Shown here: positions 41,892-51,191 of the stretch, in pieces
Position numbering within the stretch: the first letter of the stretch is position 1
Layout of the letters: each line of letters begins with the position of its first letter
Assembly: GCF_036182465.1 (NCBI RefSeq)
Contig: NZ_CP108081.1
Coordinates: 8,742,001 to 8,806,000, forward strand
Origin: Streptomyces sp. NBC_00258
GTDB lineage: Bacteria > Actinomycetota > Actinomycetes > Streptomycetales > Streptomycetaceae
DNA length: 64,000 nucleotides
Reading direction: 5' to 3'
The notes under the pieces: generated by a model
What the model saw: only the letters and a program-made list of their open reading frames with translations
The model's database searches: none
Told to the model about the DNA's origin: nothing
Translations under genes and position numbers: made by a program

Positions 41892-41903
41892 TAGGCTCGA
41901 ACC
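41892..41903 (+). promoter_or_regulatory. Putative -10 box placing the pyk transcript start at its ATG
   Basis: TAGGCT at 41892-41897 fits the Streptomyces vegetative -10 pattern TAgrrT. It ends six bases before the pyk ATG at 41904, so transcription would begin at or next to the start codon. No Shine-Dalgarno sequence is present, and the -35 region is weak. This suggests a leaderless mRNA. Confidence 0.5.
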
Positions 41904-43340
41904 ATGCGCCGAGCAAAAATCGTCTGTACATTGGGCCCCGCCACCGACTCGTACGACCAGATCAAGGCACTGGTCGAAGCCGGAATGGACGTAGCCCGCC
42001 TCAACCTCAGCCACGGCAGCCATGCCGACCACGAGGAGCGCTACCAGCGCGTGCGAAAGGCCTCCGACGAGACCGGCCGCAGCGTCGGAATCCTCGCCGA
42101 CCTTCAAGGCCCGAAGATCCGACTCGGCCGCTTCACCGAAGGACCCGTACTCCTTGAACGCGGAGACACCTTCACCATCACGGTGGAAGAGGGCACAGAG
42201 GGTGACCGCCAGACCTGCGGGACCACCTACTCCGGCCTCGCCGCCGACGTCACCACCGGCGAACGCATCCTCGTCGACGACGGCAAGGTCTGCCTCGAAG
42301 TCACCTCCGTCGACGGCCCCCGCGTTCACACCACCGTCGTCGAAGGCGGCATGATCTCCGACAACAAGGGCCTCAACCTCCCCGGCGTCGCCGTCTCCGT
42401 CCCCGCCCTCTCCGAGAAGGACGAGGACGACCTCCGCTGGGCCCTGCGCACCGGATGCGACGTCATCGCCCTCTCCTTCGTCCGCAGCGGACGCGACATC
42501 GAGGACGTCCACCGGATCATGGACGAAGAGGGCCGGCGCCTCCCCGTGATCGCCAAGGTCGAGAAGCCCCAGGCCGTCGAGAACATCGACGACATCGTGG
42601 CCGCCTTCGACGGCATCATGGTCGCCCGAGGCGACCTCGGCGTCGAAATGCCCCTCGAACAGGTCCCGATCGTCCAGAAGCGCGCGGTCAAACTCGCCAA
42701 GCGCAACGCCAAGCCGGTCATCGTCGCCACGCAGATGCTCGACTCGATGATCGACAACTCCCGCCCCACGAGGGCCGAGGCCAGCGACGTCGCCAACGCG
42801 GTCATCGACGGCACGGACGCCGTGATGCTGTCCGGCGAGACGAGCGTCGGCAAGTACCCCATCGAGACGGTCCGCACCATGTCCCGCATCGTCGAGGCCG
42901 CCGAGGAGGACATCCTCGCCAAGGGCCTCCCGCCCCTGACGGACCGGAACAAGCCCCGCACGCAGGGCGGCGCGGTCGCCCGGGCCGCGGCGGAGATGGG
43001 TGACTTCCTGGGCGCGAAATACCTGGTCGCCTTCACGCAGAGCGGGGACACGGTCCGCCGCCTGTCCCGTTACAGGTCGCCCATCCCGCTCCTCGCCTTC
43101 ACCCCGGACGAGGCGACCCGCTCCCAGCTCAACCTGACCTGGGGCGTCGAGACCTTCCTCGGCCCGCACGTCGACTCGACCGACGCGATGGTCGACCAGG
43201 TCGACGAGCTGCTCCTGAAGTACGGCCACTGCGAGAAGGGCGACATCGTCGTCATCACGGCCGGCTCCCCGCCCGGAGTCTCCGGCTCCACGAACCTGGT
43301 CCGCGTCCACCACATCGGCGAGGACGACAGCCCCAAGTAG
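41904..43340 (+). CDS. pyk: Pyruvate kinase
   Basis: A 478-residue pyruvate kinase, the last step of glycolysis (PEP + ADP to pyruvate + ATP). Motifs are RAKIVCTLGPATDSYDQ and DVARLNLSHGSH at the N-terminus, the B-domain between about 70 and 165, the active-site Lys region VIAKVEKPQAVENID, MVARGDLGVEMPLEQVP with the metal ligands, and TQMLDSMIDNSRPTRAE. The C-terminal allosteric domain is complete. There is no obvious ribosome site; an appropriately placed -10 box suggests a leaderless transcript. It is convergent with the frameshifted homing-endonuclease-like gene, ten bases away. Confidence 0.97.
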   Translation: MRRAKIVCTLGPATDSYDQIKALVEAGMDVARLNLSHGSHADHEERYQRVRKASDETGRSVGILADLQGPKIRLGRFTEGPVLLERGDTFTITVEEGTEGDRQTCGTTYSGLAADVTTGERILVDDGKVCLEVTSVDGPRVHTTVVEGGMISDNKGLNLPGVAVSVPALSEKDEDDLRWALRTGCDVIALSFVRSGRDIEDVHRIMDEEGRRLPVIAKVEKPQAVENIDDIVAAFDGIMVARGDLGVEMPLEQVPIVQKRAVKLAKRNAKPVIVATQMLDSMIDNSRPTRAEASDVANAVIDGTDAVMLSGETSVGKYPIETVRTMSRIVEAAEEDILAKGLPPLTDRNKPRTQGGAVARAAAEMGDFLGAKYLVAFTQSGDTVRRLSRYRSPIPLLAFTPDEATRSQLNLTWGVETFLGPHVDSTDAMVDQVDELLLKYGHCEKGDIVVITAGSPPGVSGSTNLVRVHHIGEDDSPK

Positions 43341-43350
43341 GGGCGTGGGG

Positions 43351-44111
43351 TCAGTACTTGGGGCCTACGTGGGCGTCCATGAGGGCTACGGAGGCGCGGC
43401 GGGCGACGGAGATGTTGCGTGAGTTCGCTTGTCTCCAATCGACGCCGACTGTGTCGAGTGCATTGGTGTAGAGCTGCCTGATGTCCGCCGATAGGTTCGT
43501 GAAGAAGTACCGCGGATACTCATAGCGCCTGCGCTCGCCTTCGACGAGGCGCGTGGCCCAGTTGGTGATGCGACAGCCGTCGGAGTGGACGAGGCCGCGG
43601 ATGAACTCCCACGGGTGGGCGTCGACAATCTCCTGTTGCCAGGGCTCCAGGGCGATGGTGCGTTCATGCTTCTTGCCCGGGCCGTGCTGGGGGAGAAGCA
43701 GGGCCAGTGCTTGCTGGTCGCGGTGACTGCTACACAGCCGTCCTTCTTCACGCGGAACACGCTGTTGTCCGGGCGTGCGGAGCGAATTGCGGATTCGCAC
43801 GCGTCGATGAGCCCTGGCCAGGCGTTGTCGCACACGATGCGGATGAAGTACACGCCTCTACGGTGAGCGTTGATGCAGCCGTCACCGAGATAGAGGCCCA
43901 GGAGATAGGCGTACGCTGCCGGGTTCTCGGGTGGTCCGGGCGCGCCCTGGCACCGAGGACACGGCTTGCCGACGCGCTTGAGCGGTTCGATCCGCGTCTG
44001 CCATGAGCGGATCGCCGACCGGGAGACGCCAGTCTCCTTACTGACCGAGTTAAGGCTGCGCCCCTGGTCAATCAGCGCGAGTACCCGCTTACGTGCAACC
44101 ACGTCGTACAT
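43351..44111 (-). pseudogene. Frameshifted LAGLIDADG-type HTH protein
   Basis: Two overlapping minus-strand frames together rebuild one protein of about 250 residues. The first part (start ATG 44111, or GTG 44144) has a helix-turn-helix SLNSVSKETGVSRSAIRSW, a CPRC pair, and the first LAGLIDADG-like motif YAYLLGLYLGDGCI. The second part has the second motif WEFIRGLVHSDGCR and the C-terminus NISVARRASVALMDAHVG. The frames join near 43690, where a single lost base in a cttctccccc tract would explain the shift. Proteins of this kind are common near tRNA genes in Streptomyces; this one lies 107 bp downstream of a tRNA. It is either a decayed gene, programmed frameshifting, or a sequencing error. 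Confidence 0.72.
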
Positions 44112-44152
44112 GTGGCCACTGTCCGGGCGAGATTGGGGCGACACGCAGCAAA

Positions 44153-44186
44153 AAGCGGATGTTCACGAGAACGTGAACATCCGCTT
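44153..44186 (-). terminator. Rho-independent terminator downstream of the tRNA
   Basis: On the minus strand, AAGCGGATGTTCACG pairs perfectly with CGTGAACATCCGCTT over 15 bp around a 4-nt loop, followed by a T-run (CTTTTTG). It lies 31 bp beyond the 3' end of the tRNA and before the frameshifted gene. A T-rich intrinsic terminator is unusual in this genome and well suited to a stable RNA. Confidence 0.92.
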
Positions 44187-44217
44187 CCAAATGGTGACCT
44201 TGGAATGCCAGGAAAAG

Positions 44218-44292
44218 TGCCCCGAGTCGGACTCGAACCGACACTGTATGGGTTTTGAATCCATTGCCTGCTGCCAATTGGGCTACCGGGGC
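44218..44292 (-). tRNA. tRNA with CAA anticodon (Leu)
   Basis: A 75-nt tRNA on the minus strand. The acceptor stem GCCCCGG pairs with TCGGGGC (G-U at 7:66). The discriminator is A73, and CCA is not encoded. The T arm is GTCGG-TTCGAGT-CCGAC. The anticodon stem is ATGGA/CCCAT with one A-C mismatch at 31:39, and the loop TTCAAAA gives anticodon CAA at 44255-44257, reading UUG leucine. The variable loop is only five bases (ACAGT), whereas bacterial tRNA-Leu normally has a long class II variable arm. It is followed by a strong terminator. Confidence 0.85.
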
Positions 44293-44395
44293 CCGGTGAA
44301 TCGAAGGTTTACTTCGACCCGCCGCCTGACCACCATACCGCAGCTAGGTACGCTCTTGGGAGCAGTACTTGCCTGCATTGGAACGAGGAGCCCCC

Positions 44396-45052
44396 GTGAC
44401 CGCCCCCGAGTCGCCCCAGCCCGTAGACGCGCCCGACGACGACAAGTCGCACGTGCCTCCGCTGACGACCCGTGTCGTCATCGCCGAGGACGAGGCGTTG
44501 ATCCGTCTCGACCTCAAGGAGATGCTCGAAGAAGAGGGGTACACGGTCGTAGGCGAGGCCGGTGACGGTGAGCAGGCCGTCGAGCTCGCCCGGGAGCACC
44601 GCCCCGACCTCGTGATCCTCGATGTGAAGATGCCGAAGCTGGATGGCATCTCGGCCGCGGAGAAGATCGCCGAGGAGTCCATCGCCCCGGTGCTGATGCT
44701 CACCGCGTTCTCACAGCGCGACCTCGTCGAGCGTGCCCGCGACGCCGGTGCGATGGCGTATCTGGTGAAGCCGTTCAGCAAGAGCGATGTCGTTCCGGCG
44801 ATCGAGATGGCTGTCTCCCGCTTCACGGAGTTGAAGGCGCTGGAGAAGGAGATCGAGGATCTCACGACGCGTCTGGAGACCCGGAAGCTCGTCGACCGTG
44901 CGAAGTCCGTGCTGCAGACGGAGTACGGCCTGTCGGAGCCGGCCGCGTTCCGTTGGATTCAGAAGACGTCGATGGATCGTCGTATGTCGATGCAGCAGGT
45001 CGCGGAGGCGGTCATTCAGGACGCCGACGAGAAGAAGGCCGCGAAGGGTTGA
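44396..45052 (+). CDS. pdtaR: ANTAR-domain response regulator (PdtaR-like)
   Basis: A 218-residue response regulator. The receiver domain (about 25-145) has EDEALIR, phospho-acceptor Asp76 in LVILDVKMPKL and Lys in AYLVKPFSK. The C-terminal ANTAR RNA-binding domain (about 155-215) contains ETRKLVDRAKSVLQTEYGL and AFRWIQKTSMDRRMSMQQVA. Phosphorylated ANTAR proteins bind paired hairpins in mRNA leaders and stop termination. It matches the actinobacterial PdtaR orthologue, whose kinase PdtaS is usually encoded elsewhere. GTG at 44396 has AACGAGGAG five bases upstream. No dual hairpin target was recognised nearby. It is followed by a bidirectional terminator before livF. Confidence 0.93.
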   Translation: MTAPESPQPVDAPDDDKSHVPPLTTRVVIAEDEALIRLDLKEMLEEEGYTVVGEAGDGEQAVELAREHRPDLVILDVKMPKLDGISAAEKIAEESIAPVLMLTAFSQRDLVERARDAGAMAYLVKPFSKSDVVPAIEMAVSRFTELKALEKEIEDLTTRLETRKLVDRAKSVLQTEYGLSEPAAFRWIQKTSMDRRMSMQQVAEAVIQDADEKKAAKG

Positions 45053-45091
45053 GCGTCGCGCGTCGTGAGTGGCGCGTGTATGTACGTACAT

Positions 45092-45134
45092 GGCTGAGGC
45101 CCGCACCCCGTGTCATCGGGTGCGGGCCTCAGCC
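45092..45134. terminator. Bidirectional terminator between pdtaR and livF
   Basis: A perfect 17-bp stem, GGCTGAGGCCCGCACCC pairing with GGGTGCGGGCCTCAGCC around a 9-nt loop. It lies between two convergent genes, 39 bp after one stop and 32 bp after the other. Confidence 0.92.
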
Positions 45135-45166
45135 GTATGCGAGAAGCCGGGTTCGTGTAGACCGGC

Positions 45167-45879
45167 TCAGTCCTCGCCGAGGTACGCCTTGCGGACCGAT
45201 TCGTCGTGCAGGAGGTCCTGGCCGGATCCGGAGAGGACGATGCTGCCGACCTCCATGACGTGTCCCTGGTCGGCGAGCGAGAGTGCTGCCTGGGCGTTCT
45301 GCTCGACGAGCAGGATGGTGGTGCCCTGGGACTTGAGTTCGGAGATCGTGGCCATGATCTTCTGCATCATGATCGGCGAGAGGCCCATGGAGGGTTCGTC
45401 GAGCATGAGCAGCTTGGGCTGGGACATCAGGGCCCGGCCCATGGCGAGCATCTGCTGCTCGCCGCCGGAGAGGGTTCCCGCGGCCTGCTTCCTGCGCTCC
45501 CCGAGGATGGGGAAGAGGTCGTAGGCGCGCTGGATGTCCTTGTCGATGCCTGCCTTGTCGGTGCGCAGGAAGGCTCCGAGGCGGAGGTTGTCCTCGATCG
45601 TCATGCGGGGGAAGATGTGCCGCCCCTCGGGGGAGTGCGCGAGCCCGAGGGAGACGATCTGGTGGGCGGGGGTCTTCTTCAGTGACTTGCCCTGGAACTT
45701 GATCTGGCCGCCGACGGGCTTGAGGAGGCCGGAGAGGGTGCGCAGGGTGGTGGTCTTGCCGGCGCCGTTGGTGCCGATGAGGGTGACGACCTGGCCGGCG
45801 TCGACCTTGAAGGAGATGCCCTTGACGGCTTCGATCTTGCCGTAGGCGACTCGGAGGTCCTCGACTTCGAGCAGTGCGG

Positions 45880-45883
<4 letters not shown>
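45167..45883 (-). CDS. livF: Branched-chain amino acid ABC transporter ATP-binding protein LivF
   Basis: A 238-residue ABC ATPase. Walker A GTNGAGKTT, Q-loop, the signature LSGGEQQMLAMGRAL and Walker B LLMLDEPSMGLSP are all present. The Pro-Ser-Met-Gly after the Walker B Glu is characteristic of LivF. It powers branched-chain amino acid import with LivG on the cytoplasmic face of the LivHM permease. The ATG at 45883 overlaps the livG stop (ATGA). It is the last gene of livKHMGF and ends at the bidirectional terminator. Confidence 0.96.
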
Positions 45884-46791
<908 letters not shown>

Positions 46792-46796
46792 CGTGG

Positions 46797-48635
46797 TCAG
46801 GCCCCTGCCTTGCTGAGGACTGTGGGAGCTTCCGCTTCCTCGTGGAATTCGAGCTGGCGGCGCCGGTTCGGGATGAGGCCTTCCGGACGGAAGCGCATCA
46901 GCAGGACGAGCGCGAGGCCGAAGGCGAGGAGCTGGTAGTCGCCGAGGAACTGGAGCTTGGCGGGGATCAGGTAGAGCAGTGCGGCGCCGACGAGCGGTCC
47001 GCTGATGGTGCCCATGCCGCCGAGGACGACCGCTGCGAGCAGGAAGGCCGAGTTGGGCGGGACGACGTGGGCGAACTGGTACTGCTCGGGTGTCACGGTG
47101 TAGGTGACGTGTGCCTGGACGGATCCGGCGAGGCCGGCGAGTGCGGCGCCGAGGGCGAAGGCGATGAGCTTGACGCGGAAGCCGTTGATGCCCATGGCGA
47201 GCGCGGCGGTCTCGTCCTCGCGGATGGCGACCCAGGCGCGGCCGATGCGGGAGTCGCCGCTGCGGCGGAAGACGACCACGACGACCAGCGTGATGAGGAG
47301 CATCAGCAGGAAGTAGTTGGCGAACCGCGCGATGGTGAATCCGGCGATGGTGTGTTCTTGGCCGAAGTCGAACCCGAGGATGTTGAGGTTCGGGATCGAG
47401 GAGATGCCGTTGGAGCCGTTGGTGATGTCGGGTCCGCTGGTGCCGTCCATGTTGAGGACGGTGATGCGGAAGATCTCACCGAAGCCGAGGGTGACGATGG
47501 CGAGGTAGTCGCCGCGCAGTCGGAGGGTCGGGGCGCCGATGAGGACGCCGAAGACCATGGCGACGGCTGCGCCGAGGAGGGCGGAGGCCCAGAACGGCAG
47601 GTGGATGTCGAAGGGGGAGGAGGGGGAGCCGGAGACCATGGCCGCGGTGTAGGCGCCGACGCCGAGGAAGGCGACGTATCCGAGGTCGAGGAGTCCGGCG
47701 AGGCCGACGACGATGTTGAGGCCGAGGGCGACGGTGGCGAAGATCAGGATGTAGACGCCGATGGTCGCGTACTGGTCGTCGGACTGGGTGAAGGGGAATG
47801 CGGCGGCGGCGACGAACGCGCCGATCATGGTGACGTTGCGGTGCTTGGAGGTGAGTGCGGAGAGCCTGTTGACGAGTCCGGCCTTGGCCGCGGCGGCGAA
47901 GCCCAGGCCCGCGGTGATGAGGAAGCCGATGAACTGTTCGTCGTATTCGGTGCCGATGCCGTAGGTGAAGACGGTCAGGCCGAGGGCCAGTGCGGCGACG
48001 ATGACGAGGATTTCGGCGTATGCGGGGAGCTTGTGGGCCTGGGGCTTGGTGGTGCCGGAGGCGAAGGCGGCCTTGACGACGGTGACGTCGTACCGCCTCT
48101 GGTGGCGGAACTGCTCCCAGGCGGTGTCGTCGGGGTCGTGGGGGTCGGGTGCCGGCCGTTGGAACGGCAGGGCGAGTGAGCCGACCAGGGCGGCGAGGGT
48201 GGCGACGGCCACGATCCAGCCGCCGGGTTCGAGGTTGGCGAGGCCGCCGAGTTTGGTGCTGATCGCGATGATCGTGTACCAGGCGGTGGCGAACGCTGCG
48301 AGCGCGGCGAGCTTGATGGCGCTGTCGGCGCCTGCGGGGGTGAGCCAGCGCAGGCCCTTGATGCCGTAGGAGGAGAGGCCGAAGAGCGTGGTGAGGGCGC
48401 CGCCGATGAGGACGAGGACCTGCAGGCCGCCGGGGTAGCCGTAGACGGTGAGGTCGCCGGGGAATGCGGCGGTCCAGGTCCAGGCGAGGAAGGTGGAGAT
48501 GATGGTGAGGATGCCGCCGCCGGTGGCGAGGGCGCGTCCGATGTTCGGGGGGATGCCGATGAGTCCGGCGGTGGAGCCGGCCGGCTCCTTGGCGGGCGTC
48601 TGGGGGCTGGTGGTCTGTGTGGTCATAGGTCTCAC
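46797..48635 (-). CDS. livM: Branched-chain amino acid ABC transporter permease LivM
   Basis: A 612-residue permease. The C-terminal half is the conserved LivM core: LNIVVGLAGLLDLGYVAFLG, LRLRGDYLAIVTLGFGEI, and the EAA-like loop RAWVAIREDETAALAMGING. The N-terminal roughly 290 residues add several more membrane helices and a charged loop (RPAPDPHDPDDTAWEQFRHQ), longer than the roughly 320-residue minimal LivM but common in Streptomyces. With LivH it forms the membrane channel. The GTG at 48635 overlaps the livH stop (GTGA); an ATG three codons later (48626) is the alternative start. Confidence 0.95.
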   Translation of the reverse strand: MRPMTTQTTSPQTPAKEPAGSTAGLIGIPPNIGRALATGGGILTIISTFLAWTWTAAFPGDLTVYGYPGGLQVLVLIGGALTTLFGLSSYGIKGLRWLTPAGADSAIKLAALAAFATAWYTIIAISTKLGGLANLEPGGWIVAVATLAALVGSLALPFQRPAPDPHDPDDTAWEQFRHQRRYDVTVVKAAFASGTTKPQAHKLPAYAEILVIVAALALGLTVFTYGIGTEYDEQFIGFLITAGLGFAAAAKAGLVNRLSALTSKHRNVTMIGAFVAAAAFPFTQSDDQYATIGVYILIFATVALGLNIVVGLAGLLDLGYVAFLGVGAYTAAMVSGSPSSPFDIHLPFWASALLGAAVAMVFGVLIGAPTLRLRGDYLAIVTLGFGEIFRITVLNMDGTSGPDITNGSNGISSIPNLNILGFDFGQEHTIAGFTIARFANYFLLMLLITLVVVVVFRRSGDSRIGRAWVAIREDETAALAMGINGFRVKLIAFALGAALAGLAGSVQAHVTYTVTPEQYQFAHVVPPNSAFLLAAVVLGGMGTISGPLVGAALLYLIPAKLQFLGDYQLLAFGLALVLLMRFRPEGLIPNRRRQLEFHEEAEAPTVLSKAGA

Positions 48636-49564
48636 GCCCTGTCCGCGACGCGCTCGCCGAGCAGGCCTTGTGGCCTGAAGAGGAGCACGAGGATGAGGAG
48701 TACGAAGGCCCAGACGTTGGCCCAGGACTGGCCGCCGAGCTGTGACATGCCGGGGACGTCGGCGATGTAGGCGGTGGCCATGGTCTCGGCGAGGCCGAGG
48801 ACGACGCCGCCGATCATGGCTCCGTAGATGTTGCCGATGCCGCCGAGGACGGCGGCGGTGAAGGCCTTGAGGCCGAGGATGAAGCCCATGCGGAAGTCGA
48901 TCTGGCCGTACTTGAGGCCGTAGGCGAGGCCTCCGACGGCGGCGAACGCGGCGCCGAGGGCGAAGGCGACCACGATGATGCGGTCGGTGTTGATGCCCAT
49001 GAGCTTGGCGGTGTCCGGGTCCTGGGCGGTGGCCTGCATGCCGCGTCCGGTCCGGGTCTTCATGACGAAGTAGGCGAGGACGGCCATGCTGATGGGGGCC
49101 GCGACGAAGAGGAAGACGTCACCGGTCTGGATGGTGACGCTGCCGATCTCGAAGGGGCCGCCTTCGATCTGCGGGAAGGTCCGCGCCGACTTGGCGTTGG
49201 GGTACCAGGCCCATACCGCCTGCTGGAGGGCCAGGGAGAGGCCGATGGCGGTGATGAGGGGGGCCAGGCGTGGTGCGGTGCGCAGGGGGCGGTAGGCGAA
49301 TCGTTCCGCTCCGACTGCGACGGTGACGGCGACGAAGATGGCGCCGACGAGCATGAGCGGCAGGGCGATCCACATGGTGGTGCCGTCGGGGAGTACGTAC
49401 AGATAGACCGTGAGCGCGCCGAAGGCCCCGGTCATGAAGATCTCGCCGTGGGCGAAGTTGATGAGCTGGACGATGCCATAGACCATCGTGTAGCCGATGG
49501 CGACCAGCCCGTACATGGATCCCAGTAGCAGGCCGTTGACCAGCTGCTGCGGCAGTTCGTTCAC
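48632..49564 (-). CDS. livH: Branched-chain amino acid ABC transporter permease LivH
   Basis: A 310-residue permease of about eight membrane helices. It starts NELPQQLVNGLLLGSMYGLV, then AIGYTMVYGIVQLINFAHGE and contains the conserved cytoplasmic loop RTGRGMQATAQDPDTAKLMG and later LGGIGNIYGAMIGGVVLGL. It pairs with LivM. Start is the GTG at 49564 with GGAGGA six bases upstream. It follows livK after a 111-bp gap with a hairpin and is translationally coupled to livM. Confidence 0.96.
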   Translation of the reverse strand: MNELPQQLVNGLLLGSMYGLVAIGYTMVYGIVQLINFAHGEIFMTGAFGALTVYLYVLPDGTTMWIALPLMLVGAIFVAVTVAVGAERFAYRPLRTAPRLAPLITAIGLSLALQQAVWAWYPNAKSARTFPQIEGGPFEIGSVTIQTGDVFLFVAAPISMAVLAYFVMKTRTGRGMQATAQDPDTAKLMGINTDRIIVVAFALGAAFAAVGGLAYGLKYGQIDFRMGFILGLKAFTAAVLGGIGNIYGAMIGGVVLGLAETMATAYIADVPGMSQLGGQSWANVWAFVLLILVLLFRPQGLLGERVADRA

Positions 49565-49615
49565 CGCATGTCCTCCGAGCGTTCGGATAGTCGAGGGATG
49601 TGACCGGATGCGAGT

Positions 49616-49651
49616 CCGCGCGGGGCGCTTGTGGTGCAGCGCCCCGCGCGG
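49616..49651 (-). terminator. Intra-operon hairpin between livK and livH
   Basis: A perfect 14-bp stem CCGCGCGGGGCGCT / AGCGCCCCGCGCGG with an 8-nt loop, in the 111-bp livK-livH gap. It probably ends most transcripts after livK, or protects their 3' end, so that the binding protein is made in excess over the permease. Confidence 0.82.
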
Positions 49652-49675
49652 CTCATTGAGTGATGCGGGTGTGGA

Positions 49676-50911
49676 TCAGCCTGTGTACGTGCCGGACTTC
49701 ACCGGCTTCCAGGTGCCACCCTCGACGGAGTAGACGGTGAGCTGCTTGTTGGTGGCGTCGCCGTACTCGTCGAAGGAGACCTTGCCGGTCACGCCGTCGA
49801 AGGAGACACCCTGCATGGCCTCGGTGACCTTGGCGCGGGCGTCGTCCGGAAGCTTGCCGTCGTTGTCCTCGACGACCTTCTTCACGGCCTCGATGATCGC
49901 CCAGCCCGAGTCGTAGGAGTAGCCGCCGTACGCCTCGTAGGCCTCCTTGTAGCCCGCGGCCTTGTAGCTGGCGACGAACTCCTTGGCGGAGGGGAGGTCC
50001 TCGACGGGCGCGCCGACCGAGGTGGCGAGGTCGCCGGTGCCGCTGGCGCCGGCCAGCTTGATGAAGTCGGCGCTGTAGATGCCGTCGCCGCCGACCAGCG
50101 GGATCTTGGCGCCTGCGGCCTTGATCTGCTTGCTGAGCGGGCCGGCCTGCGGGTACTCGCCGCCGTAGTAGACGACGTCGGCGCCGGAGCTCTTCACCTG
50201 GGTGGCGACGGCGGAGAAGTCCTTGGTGTCGGGGTCGATGTGCTGCGTTCCGACGACCTTGCCGCCGAGCTTCTTGAACTCGTCGGTGAAGGTGGCGGCG
50301 AGGCCGGCACCGTAGGTCTTCTTGTCGTCGATTACGTAGACGCTCTTCTTCTTGGCGTCGTTGTAGACGTACTGCGCGGCGAACGGGCCCTGGATGGCGT
50401 CCGTGGTCGCGGTGCGGAAGTACGACTTGTACGGGCGGGCCTTCTCGCCGCCGTTCCACTTCGTGCCCTGGGTCAGGGCCGGGTTGGTGTTGGCGGGGGA
50501 GACCTCGACGAGCTTGGCGTCGTCGAAGACCTTCTGCATGGACTCGGCGACCGAGGAGTTCAGGGGGCCGACGACGCCGAGGACGTCCTTGTCGGCGACC
50601 AGCTTGGTGGCGTTCTGCTGGCCCGAGGAGGGCTGCGCCTGGTCGTCGAGGGCCTCGACCTTGAAGGTGACACCTTCGACGGTCTTCTCCTTGTTGGCCG
50701 TCTTGGCCGCAAGGTCCACGGAGTTCTTGATTCCGAGGCCCAGCGCGGAGAGGTCGCCGGTCAGCGGGGCGTCGACGCCGATGACGACGGTGGTTCCACC
50801 GCCGTTCGAGTCCGAACCGCCGCCGTCCTCGTCGCGCGAGCCGCAGGCGGTGAGGGTGAGTGCTCCCGCCGCCAACGCGGCGGTGATGGCGATGAGCGAA
50901 CGTTGACGCAC
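49676..50911 (-). CDS. livK: Branched-chain amino acid ABC transporter substrate-binding lipoprotein LivK
   Basis: A 411-residue periplasmic-binding-protein type I lipoprotein. A signal peptide with lipobox LTACGS (Cys23) leads into a Gly/Ser/Asp linker and the two-lobed ligand-binding domain (VVIGVDAPLTGDLSALGLG, VGPLNSSVAESMQ, FRTATTDAIQGPFAAQYV, VVYYGGEYPQAGPL). It would capture Leu/Ile/Val or related amino acids at the cell surface and hand them to LivHM. The GTG at 50911 has AAAGGA ten bases upstream and starts the signal peptide directly, so the longer open frame is not used. The 280 bp upstream, to 51191, hold the operon promoter and no gene. Confidence 0.95.
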   Translation of the reverse strand: MRQRSLIAITAALAAGALTLTACGSRDEDGGGSDSNGGGTTVVIGVDAPLTGDLSALGLGIKNSVDLAAKTANKEKTVEGVTFKVEALDDQAQPSSGQQNATKLVADKDVLGVVGPLNSSVAESMQKVFDDAKLVEVSPANTNPALTQGTKWNGGEKARPYKSYFRTATTDAIQGPFAAQYVYNDAKKKSVYVIDDKKTYGAGLAATFTDEFKKLGGKVVGTQHIDPDTKDFSAVATQVKSSGADVVYYGGEYPQAGPLSKQIKAAGAKIPLVGGDGIYSADFIKLAGASGTGDLATSVGAPVEDLPSAKEFVASYKAAGYKEAYEAYGGYSYDSGWAIIEAVKKVVEDNDGKLPDDARAKVTEAMQGVSFDGVTGKVSFDEYGDATNKQLTVYSVEGGTWKPVKSGTYTG

Positions 50912-51191
50912 GATCAGCAGTCCTTTCCCTGGCACAGCCCTTCCTCGTGGAACGGGCCGAGTCGAGCGCTGGGCCGAAAATAATTCGAATCCGATGGCGC
51001 GGTGACTGGCCGTGACTCTAAGCGTGTCGGGGGAACGTGGAGGAGAGTCTGACTCATGCTGTGACGCTCTTGTTATGACACGAGGTAATGCAGAGCGGTA
51101 CTCAGTGGGTGGATGGGCAGAATTCCGGCCGATTCGTCCGGTCCACATAGTGAGAACCTGCAGGACGTGCCGCGGTCATTTCAGGAGCGTC

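Noticed and set aside
43351..44292. An integrated mobile element at the tRNA gene
   Set aside because: No integrase, excisionase or duplicated tRNA 3' end is seen; only a LAGLIDADG-type relic lies there.
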